DNA of 48,979 bases. It comes from a virus. The notes below the pieces were generated by a model. It ran no database searches. It was not told the origin of the DNA and worked only from the letters and a program-made list of their open reading frames with translations. Positions within the stretch are counted from its first letter, which is position 1, and every line of letters begins with the position of its first letter. Shown here in pieces: positions 16,183 to 24,700 of this stretch. Position numbers and translations under genes: made by a program. The DNA lies in IMG/VR virus record IMGVR_UViG_3300046724_000053, positions 1 to 48,979 of that record; one strand, written 5' to 3'.

Positions 16183-17775
16183 ATGAAGTTACCTAGCCCA
16201 GCTGAATTAGGTCTGCCCGAAAAGTATGATAGTTGGAGACCCGGCCAAGAGGATGCTATTGATGCGGTTCTCCATGACCATACTAGAGTTACGGCTATCT
16301 GTGGGGATACAGGATTCGGCAAGACTATTCTACAGGTTGGAGCAGCTATAATGAGTGGTAAGGCCACCTGCATAGTCACTAATAATAATGGGCTTGTAGA
16401 TCAGGGCGTTAAAGAGTTTGAAGCTATCGGGGCGGTCTCTATAAAAGGACGTGTAAATTATACATGTAACCTTAAGCCCGGTTTCACCTGCCAAGATGGT
16501 TACTCTGTAAACTGCCCATACAAAGGTACACCTGCCTGTGAATCCTCTCACGCTGAAGCCAAAGCTGCCTTGTCTCTTCTAGTCTTCACTAACTATGACA
16601 AATGGATAGCGGCTAGAAAGTACTCCCAAGGTATGAATCACTTCCAGCAAGTATTCTTTGATGAGGCCCACTATGCCCCAACTGCATTGGCAAAGGCTAT
16701 GAGTGTAGTGCTACATCCTCATGAGATAAATGAGATACTGGAAATTGACTTTCCACCTGCTGAAGATAGGGAGGACTTTGCCAATTGGAAAGAATGGGCA
16801 TCAATGGCAAAAGAGCAAGCCCTAGCACTGCACAAGGAAGTTGAGACGAAGGTGAAGGGTACAGCCAATCCTAAATTCTCACAGGTTAAACTAGCCAATC
16901 ATCTGTGGGAACTAATTAAGAGATTGAATCTAATAGCCTCAGCCCGACCGCTAGAGTGGATTGTAGATGAGACTGCTGAAGGATTCCAGTTTGATCCTAT
17001 CCGGCCAGCCAAATATGCAGAGGGTGTTCTACTCCTCCGAGTCCCAAGGATTGTGATGTTTAGTGCCAACATAAGACCAAAGACTTTATCTATGTTGGGA
17101 TTAAAGAAAGCCTTCTATGAATTCCGGGAATTTAGATCTGACTTTGATCCTAGACGGTCTCCTATTTACTGGATAAGGACGATGACCGTGGACTACCGGA
17201 ATAGACATAATATCTCTAAGCTGTGGTTACTGCATGACCAATTAGCCAGCCGAAGAAGAGACCGCAATGGCATAGACCATACCATCAGCTTCCAGAACCA
17301 ACGGGAGCTATTAGCTAACTCTGCCTTCTCCCACAGTATGATATACAATCGGCAGGGTGAACCATCAGATTTGACCATTGACCAGTTTAGAGAAACCTAC
17401 CCGGGGGCTATTCTAGTTGGACCCTCATTCGGCACCGGCTTGGATTTCCCAATGCAACAAGCCGAATGGCAATTTGTCTGCAAGCTGTCTTTCCTTGATG
17501 GTAGGTCTAAGATCATGAAGGCTAGAAAGGAGTTGGATAAGGAGTATGGTCCCTATCATGTAGCACAAGTCTTGACTCAACAATTTGGACGGGCTACTCG
17601 AAAGAAAGAGGACCAATCAGAAGGATTTATCGGAGATGACCACATGGAATGGTTTGTACCCCGGTATGAGCGTTTCTTTACTAAGAACTTCCTTGAGCGA
17701 TATCGGAATCGTGTGGCAGGTAGATACACTGACATTCTATTCCCGCCTCAACCCCCGCATAGATTGGAGAATTAG
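16183..17775 (+). CDS. SF2 DNA helicase with four-cysteine insertion (530 aa)
   Basis: Unwinds DNA at replication or repair forks. From the ATG at 16183: Q-like YDSWRPGQEDAI (14-26), Walker A GDTGFGKT (41-48), DEAH (160-163), and motif VI QQFGRATRKKED near residue 470. Between Walker A and DEAH are cysteines 95, 103, 111 and 119, each eight residues apart, where XPD/DinG helicases hold a 4Fe-4S cluster. The longer frame from 16144 has no ribosome site and covers the promoter. A degenerate palindrome (16451) encodes VNYT next to the first cysteine. First gene of the replication operon. Confidence 0.8.
   Translation: MKLPSPAELGLPEKYDSWRPGQEDAIDAVLHDHTRVTAICGDTGFGKTILQVGAAIMSGKATCIVTNNNGLVDQGVKEFEAIGAVSIKGRVNYTCNLKPGFTCQDGYSVNCPYKGTPACESSHAEAKAALSLLVFTNYDKWIAARKYSQGMNHFQQVFFDEAHYAPTALAKAMSVVLHPHEINEILEIDFPPAEDREDFANWKEWASMAKEQALALHKEVETKVKGTANPKFSQVKLANHLWELIKRLNLIASARPLEWIVDETAEGFQFDPIRPAKYAEGVLLLRVPRIVMFSANIRPKTLSMLGLKKAFYEFREFRSDFDPRRSPIYWIRTMTVDYRNRHNISKLWLLHDQLASRRRDRNGIDHTISFQNQRELLANSAFSHSMIYNRQGEPSDLTIDQFRETYPGAILVGPSFGTGLDFPMQQAEWQFVCKLSFLDGRSKIMKARKELDKEYGPYHVAQVLTQQFGRATRKKEDQSEGFIGDDHMEWFVPRYERFFTKNFLERYRNRVAGRYTDILFPPQPPHRLEN
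16451..16465. repeat. Dispersed palindrome, degenerate copy 10
   Basis: GTGTAAATTATACAT inside the helicase gene, encoding VNYT. Same variant as at 29596. Confidence 0.5.
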
Positions 17776-17776
17776 G

Positions 17777-18055
17777 ATGCTGTTTGCATTAAGATTGTCA
17801 GTGCCCAGAAGAGTAGAAGAACCCAAAGTGTATAATATACACCGATATTTGGGTAACCCTATCCTGATGGAGCTACCAGATTTGCCGTTCACAACCAGTT
17901 TCATATACAGATGTAAGTCCTATGAGATCAAGATCCAGAAGGCATCCATTGGTAAGGGATGGGATTGGGAATCTCTAGGGCAGTCAGGAAGGAGGGAGAC
18001 CAAAGAACAATCACTAGCTTCTGCACGCGAGTACATTATTTCTGTTAACAGTTAA
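17777..18055 (+). CDS. Small hypothetical protein (92 aa)
   Basis: The ATG at 17777 follows the helicase stop by one base and has TTGGAGAATTAGG upstream; a longer frame from 17585 would overlap the helicase and is rejected. The protein is basic with beta strands (LPFTTSFIYRCKSYEIKIQKAS) and ends in a helix. It contains VYNIH from a dispersed palindrome (17828-17842). No family recognised. Confidence 0.55.
   Translation: MLFALRLSVPRRVEEPKVYNIHRYLGNPILMELPDLPFTTSFIYRCKSYEIKIQKASIGKGWDWESLGQSGRRETKEQSLASAREYIISVNS
17828..17842 (+). repeat. Dispersed palindrome copy 11 (exact)
   Basis: GTGTATAATATACAC inside the small gene after the helicase, encoding VYNIH. Confidence 0.9.
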
Positions 18056-18069
18056 AGGAGATTAGTAAC

Positions 18070-19044
18070 ATGGCAGTACGAAAAGTAAATGGAGCAGCTT
18101 CTCAGTATGAAGTTGCCAACTTCGAAGACGATTCTCTATATACAGGCGCAGCCTTTGTTCCAGAAGGTGATTATGCTCTGGAGGGAGAATTCGTCATGTA
18201 TCGTGGCCGGGATGGAAAGCGGCCAGAATACCTTGCAGTAAAGGTTACCTTTCACCCCTTGGGAGATCCAGAAGGAAAGGATCTGGAGCAGTTCTACTCG
18301 ATGGGTAAGAAGGCTCATCTCTCTGTCCGTCCACATCCTGAGAATCCAAAGGTGCTGGTGAGAGTGCCAAATGGACCGGCTGTGACTTTCAACAATTCAA
18401 CCAACTGGTTCTTCTTCCTGCACAGTCTTAAGTCAGCCCAGATGCCTCCGGGTACTCTGGGATCTGATATCTCAGGTATGGATGGAGCATGGGCACACGT
18501 CCAAAATATACCTGAACCGGCTGAGAGAGCAGACATGAAGAACAATGATCTGGCTGAAGGAGAGAGTGATGCTCCTGCTGCCGGTCCACGCCGACCACAG
18601 ATGATTCCTGTTGTGGGATTCTTCTTGGATGGTCAGACCCCGTGGGAAGGTGGAGGAGGTCTGGAAGACTTCTCTGCTTATGTTCCAGCAGGTGAGGCTG
18701 CTCCAGCAGGTAGAGCAATAGCAGCAGCTTCTAAACCCAATGGTAAGGCTGTGATTGTTCCTGCAAAGAAACCGGCAGCACCTCCAGCAGAAGAAGCCAC
18801 AAGCGAAGAGGCTGTGGACATTGCTATGCTGGCAATTGGTGAGTATGTTGGCAAGGTTCCAACTGGAGGAACTACAGTAGGTCTCCAGAGTTCAGTGTTC
18901 AAGTATGTTTCAGCACATCATGGCGACGATAAGGCTCAGGAAGTTCAGGTAAGCTGCATTAAAGATGCGGCTGTTCTGGCTGACCTTCTTGCCGCTGTGG
19001 GCTATGAGGCTAAGGGCGTGAAGATTATCCCGGTAGCAGCATAG
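18070..19044 (+). CDS. Replication-region protein (324 aa), possible ssDNA-binding factor
   Basis: Ribosome site AAAGGAGATTAGTAAC. The first about 140 residues are beta-rich (GDYALEGEFVMYRGRDGKRPEYLAVKVTF); the middle is acidic and Ala/Pro-rich (about 200-250), a linker; the C-terminal 75 residues form a separate helical domain. An N-terminal beta domain with an acidic linker beside helicase, nuclease and RecA-like genes suggests a single-strand binding or recombination mediator, but no OB-fold motif is certain. Followed by a strong terminator. Confidence 0.5.
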   Translation: MAVRKVNGAASQYEVANFEDDSLYTGAAFVPEGDYALEGEFVMYRGRDGKRPEYLAVKVTFHPLGDPEGKDLEQFYSMGKKAHLSVRPHPENPKVLVRVPNGPAVTFNNSTNWFFFLHSLKSAQMPPGTLGSDISGMDGAWAHVQNIPEPAERADMKNNDLAEGESDAPAAGPRRPQMIPVVGFFLDGQTPWEGGGGLEDFSAYVPAGEAAPAGRAIAAASKPNGKAVIVPAKKPAAPPAEEATSEEAVDIAMLAIGEYVGKVPTGGTTVGLQSSVFKYVSAHHGDDKAQEVQVSCIKDAAVLADLLAAVGYEAKGVKIIPVAA

Positions 19045-19060
19045 TCAAACATTCACCTCC

Positions 19061-19102
19061 GGGGGTGGCAGGATAGACATGGGGCTGTCACCCCCTTTTT
19101 TT
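19061..19102 (+). terminator. Intrinsic terminator
   Basis: GGGGGTGGCAG (19061-19071) pairs with CTGTCACCCCC (19085-19095), 11 bp with one G-T pair, followed by seven T. It ends the transcript of the 324-aa gene; the next gene begins again from the palindrome at 19107. Confidence 0.85.
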
Positions 19103-19106
19103 GAAA

Positions 19107-19121
19107 GTGTATAATATACAT
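19107..19121 (+). repeat. Dispersed palindrome copy 12 (last base T)
   Basis: GTGTATAATATACAT directly after a terminator; the last bases are part of the ATG (19120) of the next gene. Its TATAAT is at 19110-19115. Confidence 0.9.
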
Positions 19122-19608
19122 GGACAGTCAAAAAAGTGTTCTTCAGGATTGGGTAATGGGGCTTACCTACATGCAACAAACTGTTATAATAACTGCTATG
19201 CGTGCCCCTGATGGGATAAAGAAACATCACCCAATAAAAACACTATCTCGATGGCTGAGAAGATGTGTGCTTAGATCTGCATTTGATGGTCGGGTGCTGT
19301 GGGACCCATATGAAGAGGGCGGTGGGAGTTTCATGGGACCTTGCAAAACAACTGAAGTGACAGGGATAGACCATGCAGTTGAATTATATATTCAATCAGG
19401 GGATGAGATACCACTGCACTTCTTTTTTCATTTTATGCAAGCCGTAGAAATCTTAGGGTATAAATACCCTGATAGAGTAGTTAGACTATGGTGGCAAAAA
19501 GTATACCACCGATTAGTTGCTTTCTGCCATCTGAACATTGAAACTGAAATAGAGTTAGATAGGCGACTATCTGATAATGAATTAGAATGGAAAGCCCGAG
19601 AAGCCTAA
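19120..19608 (+). CDS. Hypothetical protein of replication operon (162 aa)
   Basis: The ATG overlaps the end of a dispersed palindrome and has no ribosome site. A downstream in-frame Met (19156) also lacks a clear one. The sequence SVLQDWVMGLTYMQQTV...HHPIKTLSRWLRRCVLRSAFDGR...GGGSFMGPC and HLHFFFHFMQAVEIL-like helices suggest an all-helical protein; I believe similar unnamed proteins occur in other siphoviruses but cannot assign a function. Confidence 0.6.
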   Translation: MDSQKSVLQDWVMGLTYMQQTVIITAMRAPDGIKKHHPIKTLSRWLRRCVLRSAFDGRVLWDPYEEGGGSFMGPCKTTEVTGIDHAVELYIQSGDEIPLHFFFHFMQAVEILGYKYPDRVVRLWWQKVYHRLVAFCHLNIETEIELDRRLSDNELEWKAREA

Positions 19609-19611
19609 TTC

Positions 19612-20295
19612 ATGAAACTTGAAATCGAAACAGTAACCAATCTAGACCTACCCGACACTTCTGAGGGTAGATCTATTGGTGTGCATCAATCCAGTATCAT
19701 CAAGTGTATAGCTGGTGAATCAGGTTTGCTCCGACCAGAATACTGTGAAGAACTGGAACTGATACCTGTTTCGGATATCAACTCTATTCCCATGCGGAAT
19801 AAACTCATGATTCATCTTGGGCTGGCATGGGAGAGATACTACATTCCTCTCATGACAGATGTGGTAGATCATCCTCCTGAAGCTTGTATGGATGATATCT
19901 ACATGAGTCCTGATGGGGAGTCTATAGACCTTATGAAGATTGACCGCCGAAGTGTATATTACACACGGGTGCATGAAGTCAAACTCACCTATAAAAGTAC
20001 AAGGACAGTTGGTAGGCTAGACAATACTGGATATAAGAGTGCATTCATGTGGCTAGCCCAAATCAAGGGCTATTGCCGAGCAGCTAAGACTAGATATGCT
20101 ACTCTCCATGTGTTCTTTGTCTGTGGAGACTATAGACCTCCAAGCCCTTTACTCAAACGGTTCTATTTAGAGTTTACAGATGAGGAGCTAGATGACAACT
20201 GGAAAGTCATTACAGACTACCGGGACTATAAACTAGCTCTGGCTCTGGATGGATATCAGCCTGTCTCACTTGAAGAATGGAGTACTACTCAATGA
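19612..20295 (+). CDS. PD-(D/E)XK nuclease, Cas4/RecB-like (227 aa)
   Basis: Residues about 95-150 carry the nuclease core: the acidic stretch SIDLMKID, then the E-x-K of HEVKLTYKSTR, then an aromatic helix (YKSAFMWLAQIKGYCRAAKT) equivalent to the QxxxY region. Such proteins trim DNA ends for recombination and usually sit next to phage recombinases, as here with the Sak4-like gene. A palindrome variant (19952) encodes VYYTR in the core. Stop overlaps the next start by four bases. Confidence 0.65.
   Translation: MKLEIETVTNLDLPDTSEGRSIGVHQSSIIKCIAGESGLLRPEYCEELELIPVSDINSIPMRNKLMIHLGLAWERYYIPLMTDVVDHPPEACMDDIYMSPDGESIDLMKIDRRSVYYTRVHEVKLTYKSTRTVGRLDNTGYKSAFMWLAQIKGYCRAAKTRYATLHVFFVCGDYRPPSPLLKRFYLEFTDEELDDNWKVITDYRDYKLALALDGYQPVSLEEWSTTQ
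19952..19966 (-). repeat. Dispersed palindrome copy 13 (one internal change)
   Basis: GTGTATATTACACAC inside the nuclease gene, encoding VYYT. Confidence 0.7.
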
Positions 20296-21161
20296 TAAGT
20301 AAACCTAGCCTATTTCCGGTATCATTCAATCAGTATAAGACCAACATCATCAAGCCCAAGTTCAGACGGTTGGCTATTGCTTCTCAAGGTGGTGATAACA
20401 CAGGTAAGACTGAATTCATATTATCAATGCCGGGTCCGGGATTAGGGGTCTGTGTTGATAATGGAGACGAGGGATGTCTAGCTAATCCTGAACCACCTGA
20501 GACTAGAAGAGATGATTTCATGATGCTACCCTACATTCTTCTCAGGAATCAGGGGGCAACAAATCAGGAGGAGTACAAAACCTGTTGGAAGGACTACAGA
20601 ACTTTTGTGTATGACCTAATAAAGAATCCAGATGCTTTATCTCTAGCAGTAGATGGCGGCAGTGAGTCTTACGAACTTATAAAGTTGGCAGTCCACGGCA
20701 GAGTAGAACGAGTCCCTCAGATGTCCTATTCTGAATCAGATGCCCAGTATAAAAACTTCATGAATAAAATCTATGCTGCTGGTAAGAATTTTATCCTTAC
20801 TCATAAAATGAAAGCTGAGTATGTGGATAAACTAGATCCATTTGGGAAACCCGTTCTTAAAGATGGAGTCCCAGAGAAGGTAAAGTCTGGAGAGTATACC
20901 CGGCAGGGACACAGAGACCATGAGTACTTGTTCCACGTCCAGATTGAGCATCTATTTCGGCCAGCTGCCGATGGAGTCTTTAAAGTTGGTCCCAACAAGG
21001 GTAAGACTTTCCATACTGAGATGGATTGGGGTATTAAGATCCTCCGATGCAAGATGAGCAGAGGTGTGGAGGGTCAAGAGTTGTGGGGTTCCGATTGCAG
21101 TTTTCAGGGGTTAGTCAAGCTGATATACCCCAATGTTCCACTATCTGAATGGGGGTATTGA
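20292..21161 (+). CDS. RecA-like ATPase, Sak4 type (289 aa)
   Basis: Walker A SQGGDNTGKTEF near residues 33-44 and Walker B-like LSLAVDGGSESYEL near 120 define a single-domain RecA/AAA_24 ATPase like phage Sak4, which pairs single strands during recombination-dependent replication. The ATG at 20292 (four-base overlap with the nuclease) is preferred over 20277. Its operon neighbours (nuclease, ERCC4 nuclease) make a recombination module. Confidence 0.75.
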   Translation: MISKPSLFPVSFNQYKTNIIKPKFRRLAIASQGGDNTGKTEFILSMPGPGLGVCVDNGDEGCLANPEPPETRRDDFMMLPYILLRNQGATNQEEYKTCWKDYRTFVYDLIKNPDALSLAVDGGSESYELIKLAVHGRVERVPQMSYSESDAQYKNFMNKIYAAGKNFILTHKMKAEYVDKLDPFGKPVLKDGVPEKVKSGEYTRQGHRDHEYLFHVQIEHLFRPAADGVFKVGPNKGKTFHTEMDWGIKILRCKMSRGVEGQELWGSDCSFQGLVKLIYPNVPLSEWGY

Positions 21162-21164
21162 GTA

Positions 21165-21452
21165 ATGACTGAGAAACAGCAAGAACATCTGAGACAGATT
21201 GAAATGGATTTTGCTTCTGAAGTCCATGCCAAATATGAAGAAGGAGTAAAGCATCACGGTGGCAATCTATGGGAAAAATCCCTTAGCTACCATGTACAGG
21301 AAGCTATCAAAGAGACCATAGATCAATACGTGTATCTTCATGGTGTCAGAGAGAAAATCAGACTCATGGAAGAATACATAAAGGAACTAGAAGCCCGTCC
21401 AGCAATATCTGGTAATCAATGGCAATACCCCAATGATACTCGTAGATTATAG
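21165..21452 (+). CDS. Small helical protein, possibly MazG-like (95 aa)
   Basis: Helical protein with KYEEGVKHHGGNLWEKS then VQEAIKETIDQYVYL, a layout like phage MazG-type or dNTP pyrophosphohydrolase-like small proteins (HGG...EA..E..D). The acidic ligand pattern is incomplete, so enzyme activity is uncertain. Three bases after the ATPase stop; overlaps the next gene by 20 bases. Confidence 0.5.
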   Translation: MTEKQQEHLRQIEMDFASEVHAKYEEGVKHHGGNLWEKSLSYHVQEAIKETIDQYVYLHGVREKIRLMEEYIKELEARPAISGNQWQYPNDTRRL

Positions 21453-22191
21453 AGATGGGGCTGACCCTACCCATAAAACCAGTAAGGAATTAATACAGCG
21501 GATTAGAGCCTTGGGTGTTCCAGCCCAAGAGGAAAGTCTGAAGTATGGTGACTTCGCCTTCTCAGGCAATGGTCCAGACTCTAGTATTGTCTTCATTGGA
21601 TTTGAGAGAAAGACTCTATCCGACATGCTCAACTGTATTGATGATAGCCGATTGAGTGCCCATCAGAAACCCGGTATGGGCAGGATGTATGACCACAGCT
21701 TTCTTATCCTTGAGGGTATGTGGAAGTCTGATGAGAATGGACTACTCATGGAGGGCTTTAGGCAAGGCTACAGCTGGGTGTGGAAGAAGATCCGTGGCAG
21801 ACCTGTAGAGTATTCCAAGCTTTACCGTTATCTTATCAGCCTCAGCCTATCTGGAATGTGTATAACATACAGTCAGGATATAGCTGGAACGGCTAGGAAT
21901 GTGGTAGAGCACTACAAGTACTTCCAAAAGAAATGGACAGAGCATAAGTCTATGCTGGAGATGCAGAAGTTAAATCTGCCCTGTATAGATGGAAGACCCT
22001 CTCTGGCTAGACAATGGGCAGCTGCACTCACAGGCATAGGTCCTGACTTGTCGGAGAGAGCAGCTAAACACTTTGGGTCTGGGTTGGCATTGGCAGTTGC
22101 AGATGAAAGCGATTGGACTGAAATCAATGGGATTGCTAGGCCGACAGCTAGGAAAGTTATCAAGGAGATAGAGGAGGTAACTGGGAGATGA
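21433..22191 (+). CDS. ERCC4-type (XPF/Mus81-like) nuclease (252 aa)
   Basis: MILVDYRDGADP begins the ERCC4 nuclease fold, followed by KYGDFAF (37-43) and the signature F-E-R-K-T (57-61), the equivalent of the V-E-R-K-x-x-x-D catalytic motif. The last 70 residues form a helix-hairpin-helix pair (ALTGIGPDLSERAAKHFG and EINGIARPTARKVIKEIEE). It cuts branched or flap DNA. The start at 21433 makes the protein begin directly at the first beta strand. A palindrome variant lies at 21858. Confidence 0.85.
   Translation: MILVDYRDGADPTHKTSKELIQRIRALGVPAQEESLKYGDFAFSGNGPDSSIVFIGFERKTLSDMLNCIDDSRLSAHQKPGMGRMYDHSFLILEGMWKSDENGLLMEGFRQGYSWVWKKIRGRPVEYSKLYRYLISLSLSGMCITYSQDIAGTARNVVEHYKYFQKKWTEHKSMLEMQKLNLPCIDGRPSLARQWAAALTGIGPDLSERAAKHFGSGLALAVADESDWTEINGIARPTARKVIKEIEEVTGR
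21858..21872 (+). repeat. Dispersed palindrome copy 14 (degenerate)
   Basis: GTGTATAACATACAG inside the ERCC4 nuclease gene. Confidence 0.6.
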
Positions 22192-22682
22192 CAGAACGAT
22201 ATGCTAGTTTCTCCAAGGACAGAATATACCGCTACAGATTAGCCCTGATATGGGATCGAGAGAAACCTAGAATCAACTTTCTGATGCTCAACCCTTCCAC
22301 AGCAGATGAAATATCCAATGACCCTACTGTAGAAAGATGTGAGAGAAGGGCTAGAATGTGGGGTTATGGAGCAGTCATAATCACTAATATTTTTGCATTC
22401 AGATCTACTAACCCAGATGGATTAAAAAAAACTCTTGATCCAATTGGAACTCTCAACGATAAATGGATTATTCAAGAAGCCTGTGAATCCCAAATGGTAG
22501 TTTGTGCTTGGGGTAATCATGGATTCTTATTGAACAGAGGAACCCGGGTTAAATTCATGCTTATGCAGCAAAAAGTAAAGCCTCACTTTTTAAGGCTGGC
22601 GGCTACCGGCCAGCCCTGTCACCCTCTATACCTGCCTTATAGCCTTGAACCCCAACCTTGGCCCTTCATAGAGAGTGTATAA
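22188..22682 (+). CDS. DUF1643 protein (164 aa)
   Basis: Contains the family hallmarks FLMLNPSTADEISNDPTVERCERRARMWGYGAVIITNIFAFRSTNPDGL and a later VCAWGNHG. DUF1643 proteins are common in phages and bacteria; function is not established. ATGA overlap with the nuclease. Its last codons GAG AGT GTA TAA are supplied by a dispersed palindrome, like the 65-aa gene at 681. Confidence 0.85.
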   Translation: MTERYASFSKDRIYRYRLALIWDREKPRINFLMLNPSTADEISNDPTVERCERRARMWGYGAVIITNIFAFRSTNPDGLKKTLDPIGTLNDKWIIQEACESQMVVCAWGNHGFLLNRGTRVKFMLMQQKVKPHFLRLAATGQPCHPLYLPYSLEPQPWPFIESV

Positions 22683-22689
22683 TATACAT
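22675..22689 (+). repeat. Dispersed palindrome copy 15 (last base T)
   Basis: GTGTATAATATACAT carrying both the TAA stop of DUF1643 (22680-22682) and the first two bases of the next ATG (22688). Confidence 0.9.
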
Positions 22690-24040
22690 GTCTCGGTGTA
22701 GTCTCTGCCCTGAAAAACACAAGTGTATCCCAGCATCAGGCCCCAGAGATGCAGACTATATGCTTATTGGAGAAGCACCCGGATTCGATGAAAATCGGAA
22801 CAATGAGGTATTCACTGGCAAGACTGGACAGGAATTAGATAACCACTTCCTGCCTCTTGGCAGTTTGAGACGGCCAGATGTCTATATCACTAATGCTGTC
22901 AAATGCCTACCCGACCGGACTAAGGGTAAACTCTCTATGCAGGAAGAGAAGGATAAGCTTCTAGCTGAGACTTGTGCAGCACACTTCCTGATAGATGAAA
23001 TAGTACAGGTTAACCCTAAGATCATCATTGCAATGGGGGCCTTTGCCTGTCATGTGATTGATGACACCATAGATCTAGTATTACATCACGGTATTCCACG
23101 CCAAACTAAGTACGGATTGGTCATGCCCATGTATCACCCCGCGGGAGGACTACATGAACCTAAGAAGATGCTCCATATCCGCACAGACTGGATCAGGCTA
23201 AGAAGACTTATACATGGAACTCTTAAGATCTATCAGGATGAGTACCCAGATACAGATTACCGGGAGGTAGAAGATGTGGATGAGATCTATTCTCTAGATC
23301 CTACAGTGAATATGGGCAGAGATACAGAGTTTACCCCGATGGGAGATGCCCACTGTATGACCTATTCCACTGCTCCGGGTACTGGCCGGTTGATAATGGC
23401 TGATAGAAAGGATTTACTAGAGGCTTTCAATGAGGTTATGCAGGAGTGGTGTGGTCTTATTCTATTTCATAACTGGTTGGCTGATAAGCCCAAAGATGAG
23501 CAGATGGGAATCTTTAATCCTACTCACCTGATACGAGATACCATGACCCGAATAAGTCTGTTAGGTAATCTACCCAAGGCTCTAAAGGTGTACTCTTATC
23601 GAGAATTGGGCATGAAGATGACAGACTTCGAGGATGTAGTTACACCCTACTCAGTCCCTAGAATTCTCCGATACTTCATGGCTATCAATGAGGTTAAATG
23701 GGATCGGCCACCAGAGCAGTTGAAGTTTGACATCAAAAAGGATAAGTGGAAGCTGTATAAGCCCCAGAGCATGAACACTAAACTCAGCCGGTTCTTTACA
23801 GAACTAGCTAAGAATCCTAACAAGGAAGTGTTAGGAATGTGGGATAACTGGGAAGATCAGCATGAAGAGATCCAAGCCAAATGTGGATATTATACAGCAT
23901 TAGATATTCGAGATTTGCCTATGGTAGAATTGATTGACTATGCTTGCCGAGATGCGGACGCAACCTTAAGAGCATGGCCGATCCTAGTACAAATGGTAAA
24001 GAGTATGCCCGGTAAGGCACAGGAGAATTGGAGATTATGA
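22688..24040 (+). CDS. Uracil-DNA glycosylase fused to 3'-5' exonuclease (450 aa)
   Basis: Residues 1-190 are a family 4/5-type UDG: C4-x2-C7, GEAPGFDE (28-35), cysteines in NAVKC and AETC (probable 4Fe-4S ligands), and MYHPAGG near 165. Residues about 205-450 are the DnaQ-like proofreading domain of family A polymerases: Exo I DTEF near 220, Exo II HNWLAD near 265, Exo III YACRDAD near 425. The chain stops where the thumb and palm of Pol I would begin; those are in the gene at 25245. The ATG at 22688 is chosen over 22658 because UDG starts there. Confidence 0.85.
   Translation: MSRCSLCPEKHKCIPASGPRDADYMLIGEAPGFDENRNNEVFTGKTGQELDNHFLPLGSLRRPDVYITNAVKCLPDRTKGKLSMQEEKDKLLAETCAAHFLIDEIVQVNPKIIIAMGAFACHVIDDTIDLVLHHGIPRQTKYGLVMPMYHPAGGLHEPKKMLHIRTDWIRLRRLIHGTLKIYQDEYPDTDYREVEDVDEIYSLDPTVNMGRDTEFTPMGDAHCMTYSTAPGTGRLIMADRKDLLEAFNEVMQEWCGLILFHNWLADKPKDEQMGIFNPTHLIRDTMTRISLLGNLPKALKVYSYRELGMKMTDFEDVVTPYSVPRILRYFMAINEVKWDRPPEQLKFDIKKDKWKLYKPQSMNTKLSRFFTELAKNPNKEVLGMWDNWEDQHEEIQAKCGYYTALDIRDLPMVELIDYACRDADATLRAWPILVQMVKSMPGKAQENWRL
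23883..23897 (-). repeat. Dispersed palindrome copy 16 (degenerate)
   Basis: GTGGATATTATACAG inside the UDG-exonuclease gene; weakest of the listed copies together with 16451. Confidence 0.4.
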
Positions 24041-24510
24041 TTACTAGAATTATTAGTGGTGGTCAAACTGGAGCGGATCAAGGTGGACTTCGAGCAGGTG
24101 TACATCTAGGCTTGACAACTGGAGGTAAAGCCCCTAAAGGTTGGGTAACTGAATCTGGACCCCAGAAGGAATTACTCAAAGCCTATGGCCTCACTGAGTC
24201 CAGATGGTTAGGCTATCCTATGAGAACAGCTGAGAATGTTCAGGACTCCAATGGGACTATAATCTTTGGACAGCTGAACAGTCAGGGGTCCAGACTTACA
24301 TCTCAAAAGTGTCAGGAGTATCAACGGCCTTGTATGCACCTAGATGTACCTTTTATCATGCAAGCCCGTAAAAGCTTCTTTCTAGCGTGGCTCAAAACGT
24401 ATAATATACACACTCTCAATGTTGCCGGAAATAGAGAGTCCGTAAACCCGGGTATAGAAGAGGCTGTGTTTAAATTTCTAGTGGAAACACTCAACATAGA
24501 GGGAGTCTAA
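24037..24510 (+). CDS. SLOG/YpsA-like Rossmann protein (157 aa)
   Basis: Begins RIISGGQTGADQGGLRAGVHLGLTTGGKAPKGW, the signature of the putative molybdenum-carrier/YpsA branch of the SLOG (DprA/LOG-like) superfamily, which bind nucleotides or NAD-derived ligands; a second loop is DSNGTIIFG. ATG at 24037 overlaps the UDG-exo stop (ATGA). A palindrome (24397) encodes TYNIH. It lies between the two halves of the polymerase; its role may be nucleotide sensing or anti-defence (inference). Confidence 0.8.
   Translation: MITRIISGGQTGADQGGLRAGVHLGLTTGGKAPKGWVTESGPQKELLKAYGLTESRWLGYPMRTAENVQDSNGTIIFGQLNSQGSRLTSQKCQEYQRPCMHLDVPFIMQARKSFFLAWLKTYNIHTLNVAGNRESVNPGIEEAVFKFLVETLNIEGV
24397..24411 (+). repeat. 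Dispersed palindrome copy 17 (first two bases AC)
   Basis: ACGTATAATATACAC inside the SLOG gene, encoding TYNIH. Confidence 0.75.
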
Positions 24511-24511
24511 A

Positions 24512-24691
24512 ATGGAACGAAAGGCTTATATTGTCAACTGTGAGAACAGAAACATTCAGAAACATGCCACATTTATTATTTATGGAGAATCTGAAGAAGA
24601 AGTAAGAAAGAAATATGAAAATTCTTTTATCTATCAAAGTGGTATGCACATTATCTCGATAGGTGAGATTCCTGATTTCCATCTTTTGTGA
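24512..24691 (+). CDS. Small hypothetical protein (59 aa)
   Basis: ATG one base after the SLOG stop, with GAGGGAG seven bases upstream. Translation begins MERKAYIVNCENRNI and ends IGEIPDFHLL. Pattern is beta-alpha-beta (ATFIIYGESEEEVRKKYENSF). No family recognised. It fits tightly between two genes in the same direction, which supports it. Confidence 0.6.
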   Translation: MERKAYIVNCENRNIQKHATFIIYGESEEEVRKKYENSFIYQSGMHIISIGEIPDFHLL

Positions 24692-24700
24692 GGTACAATT

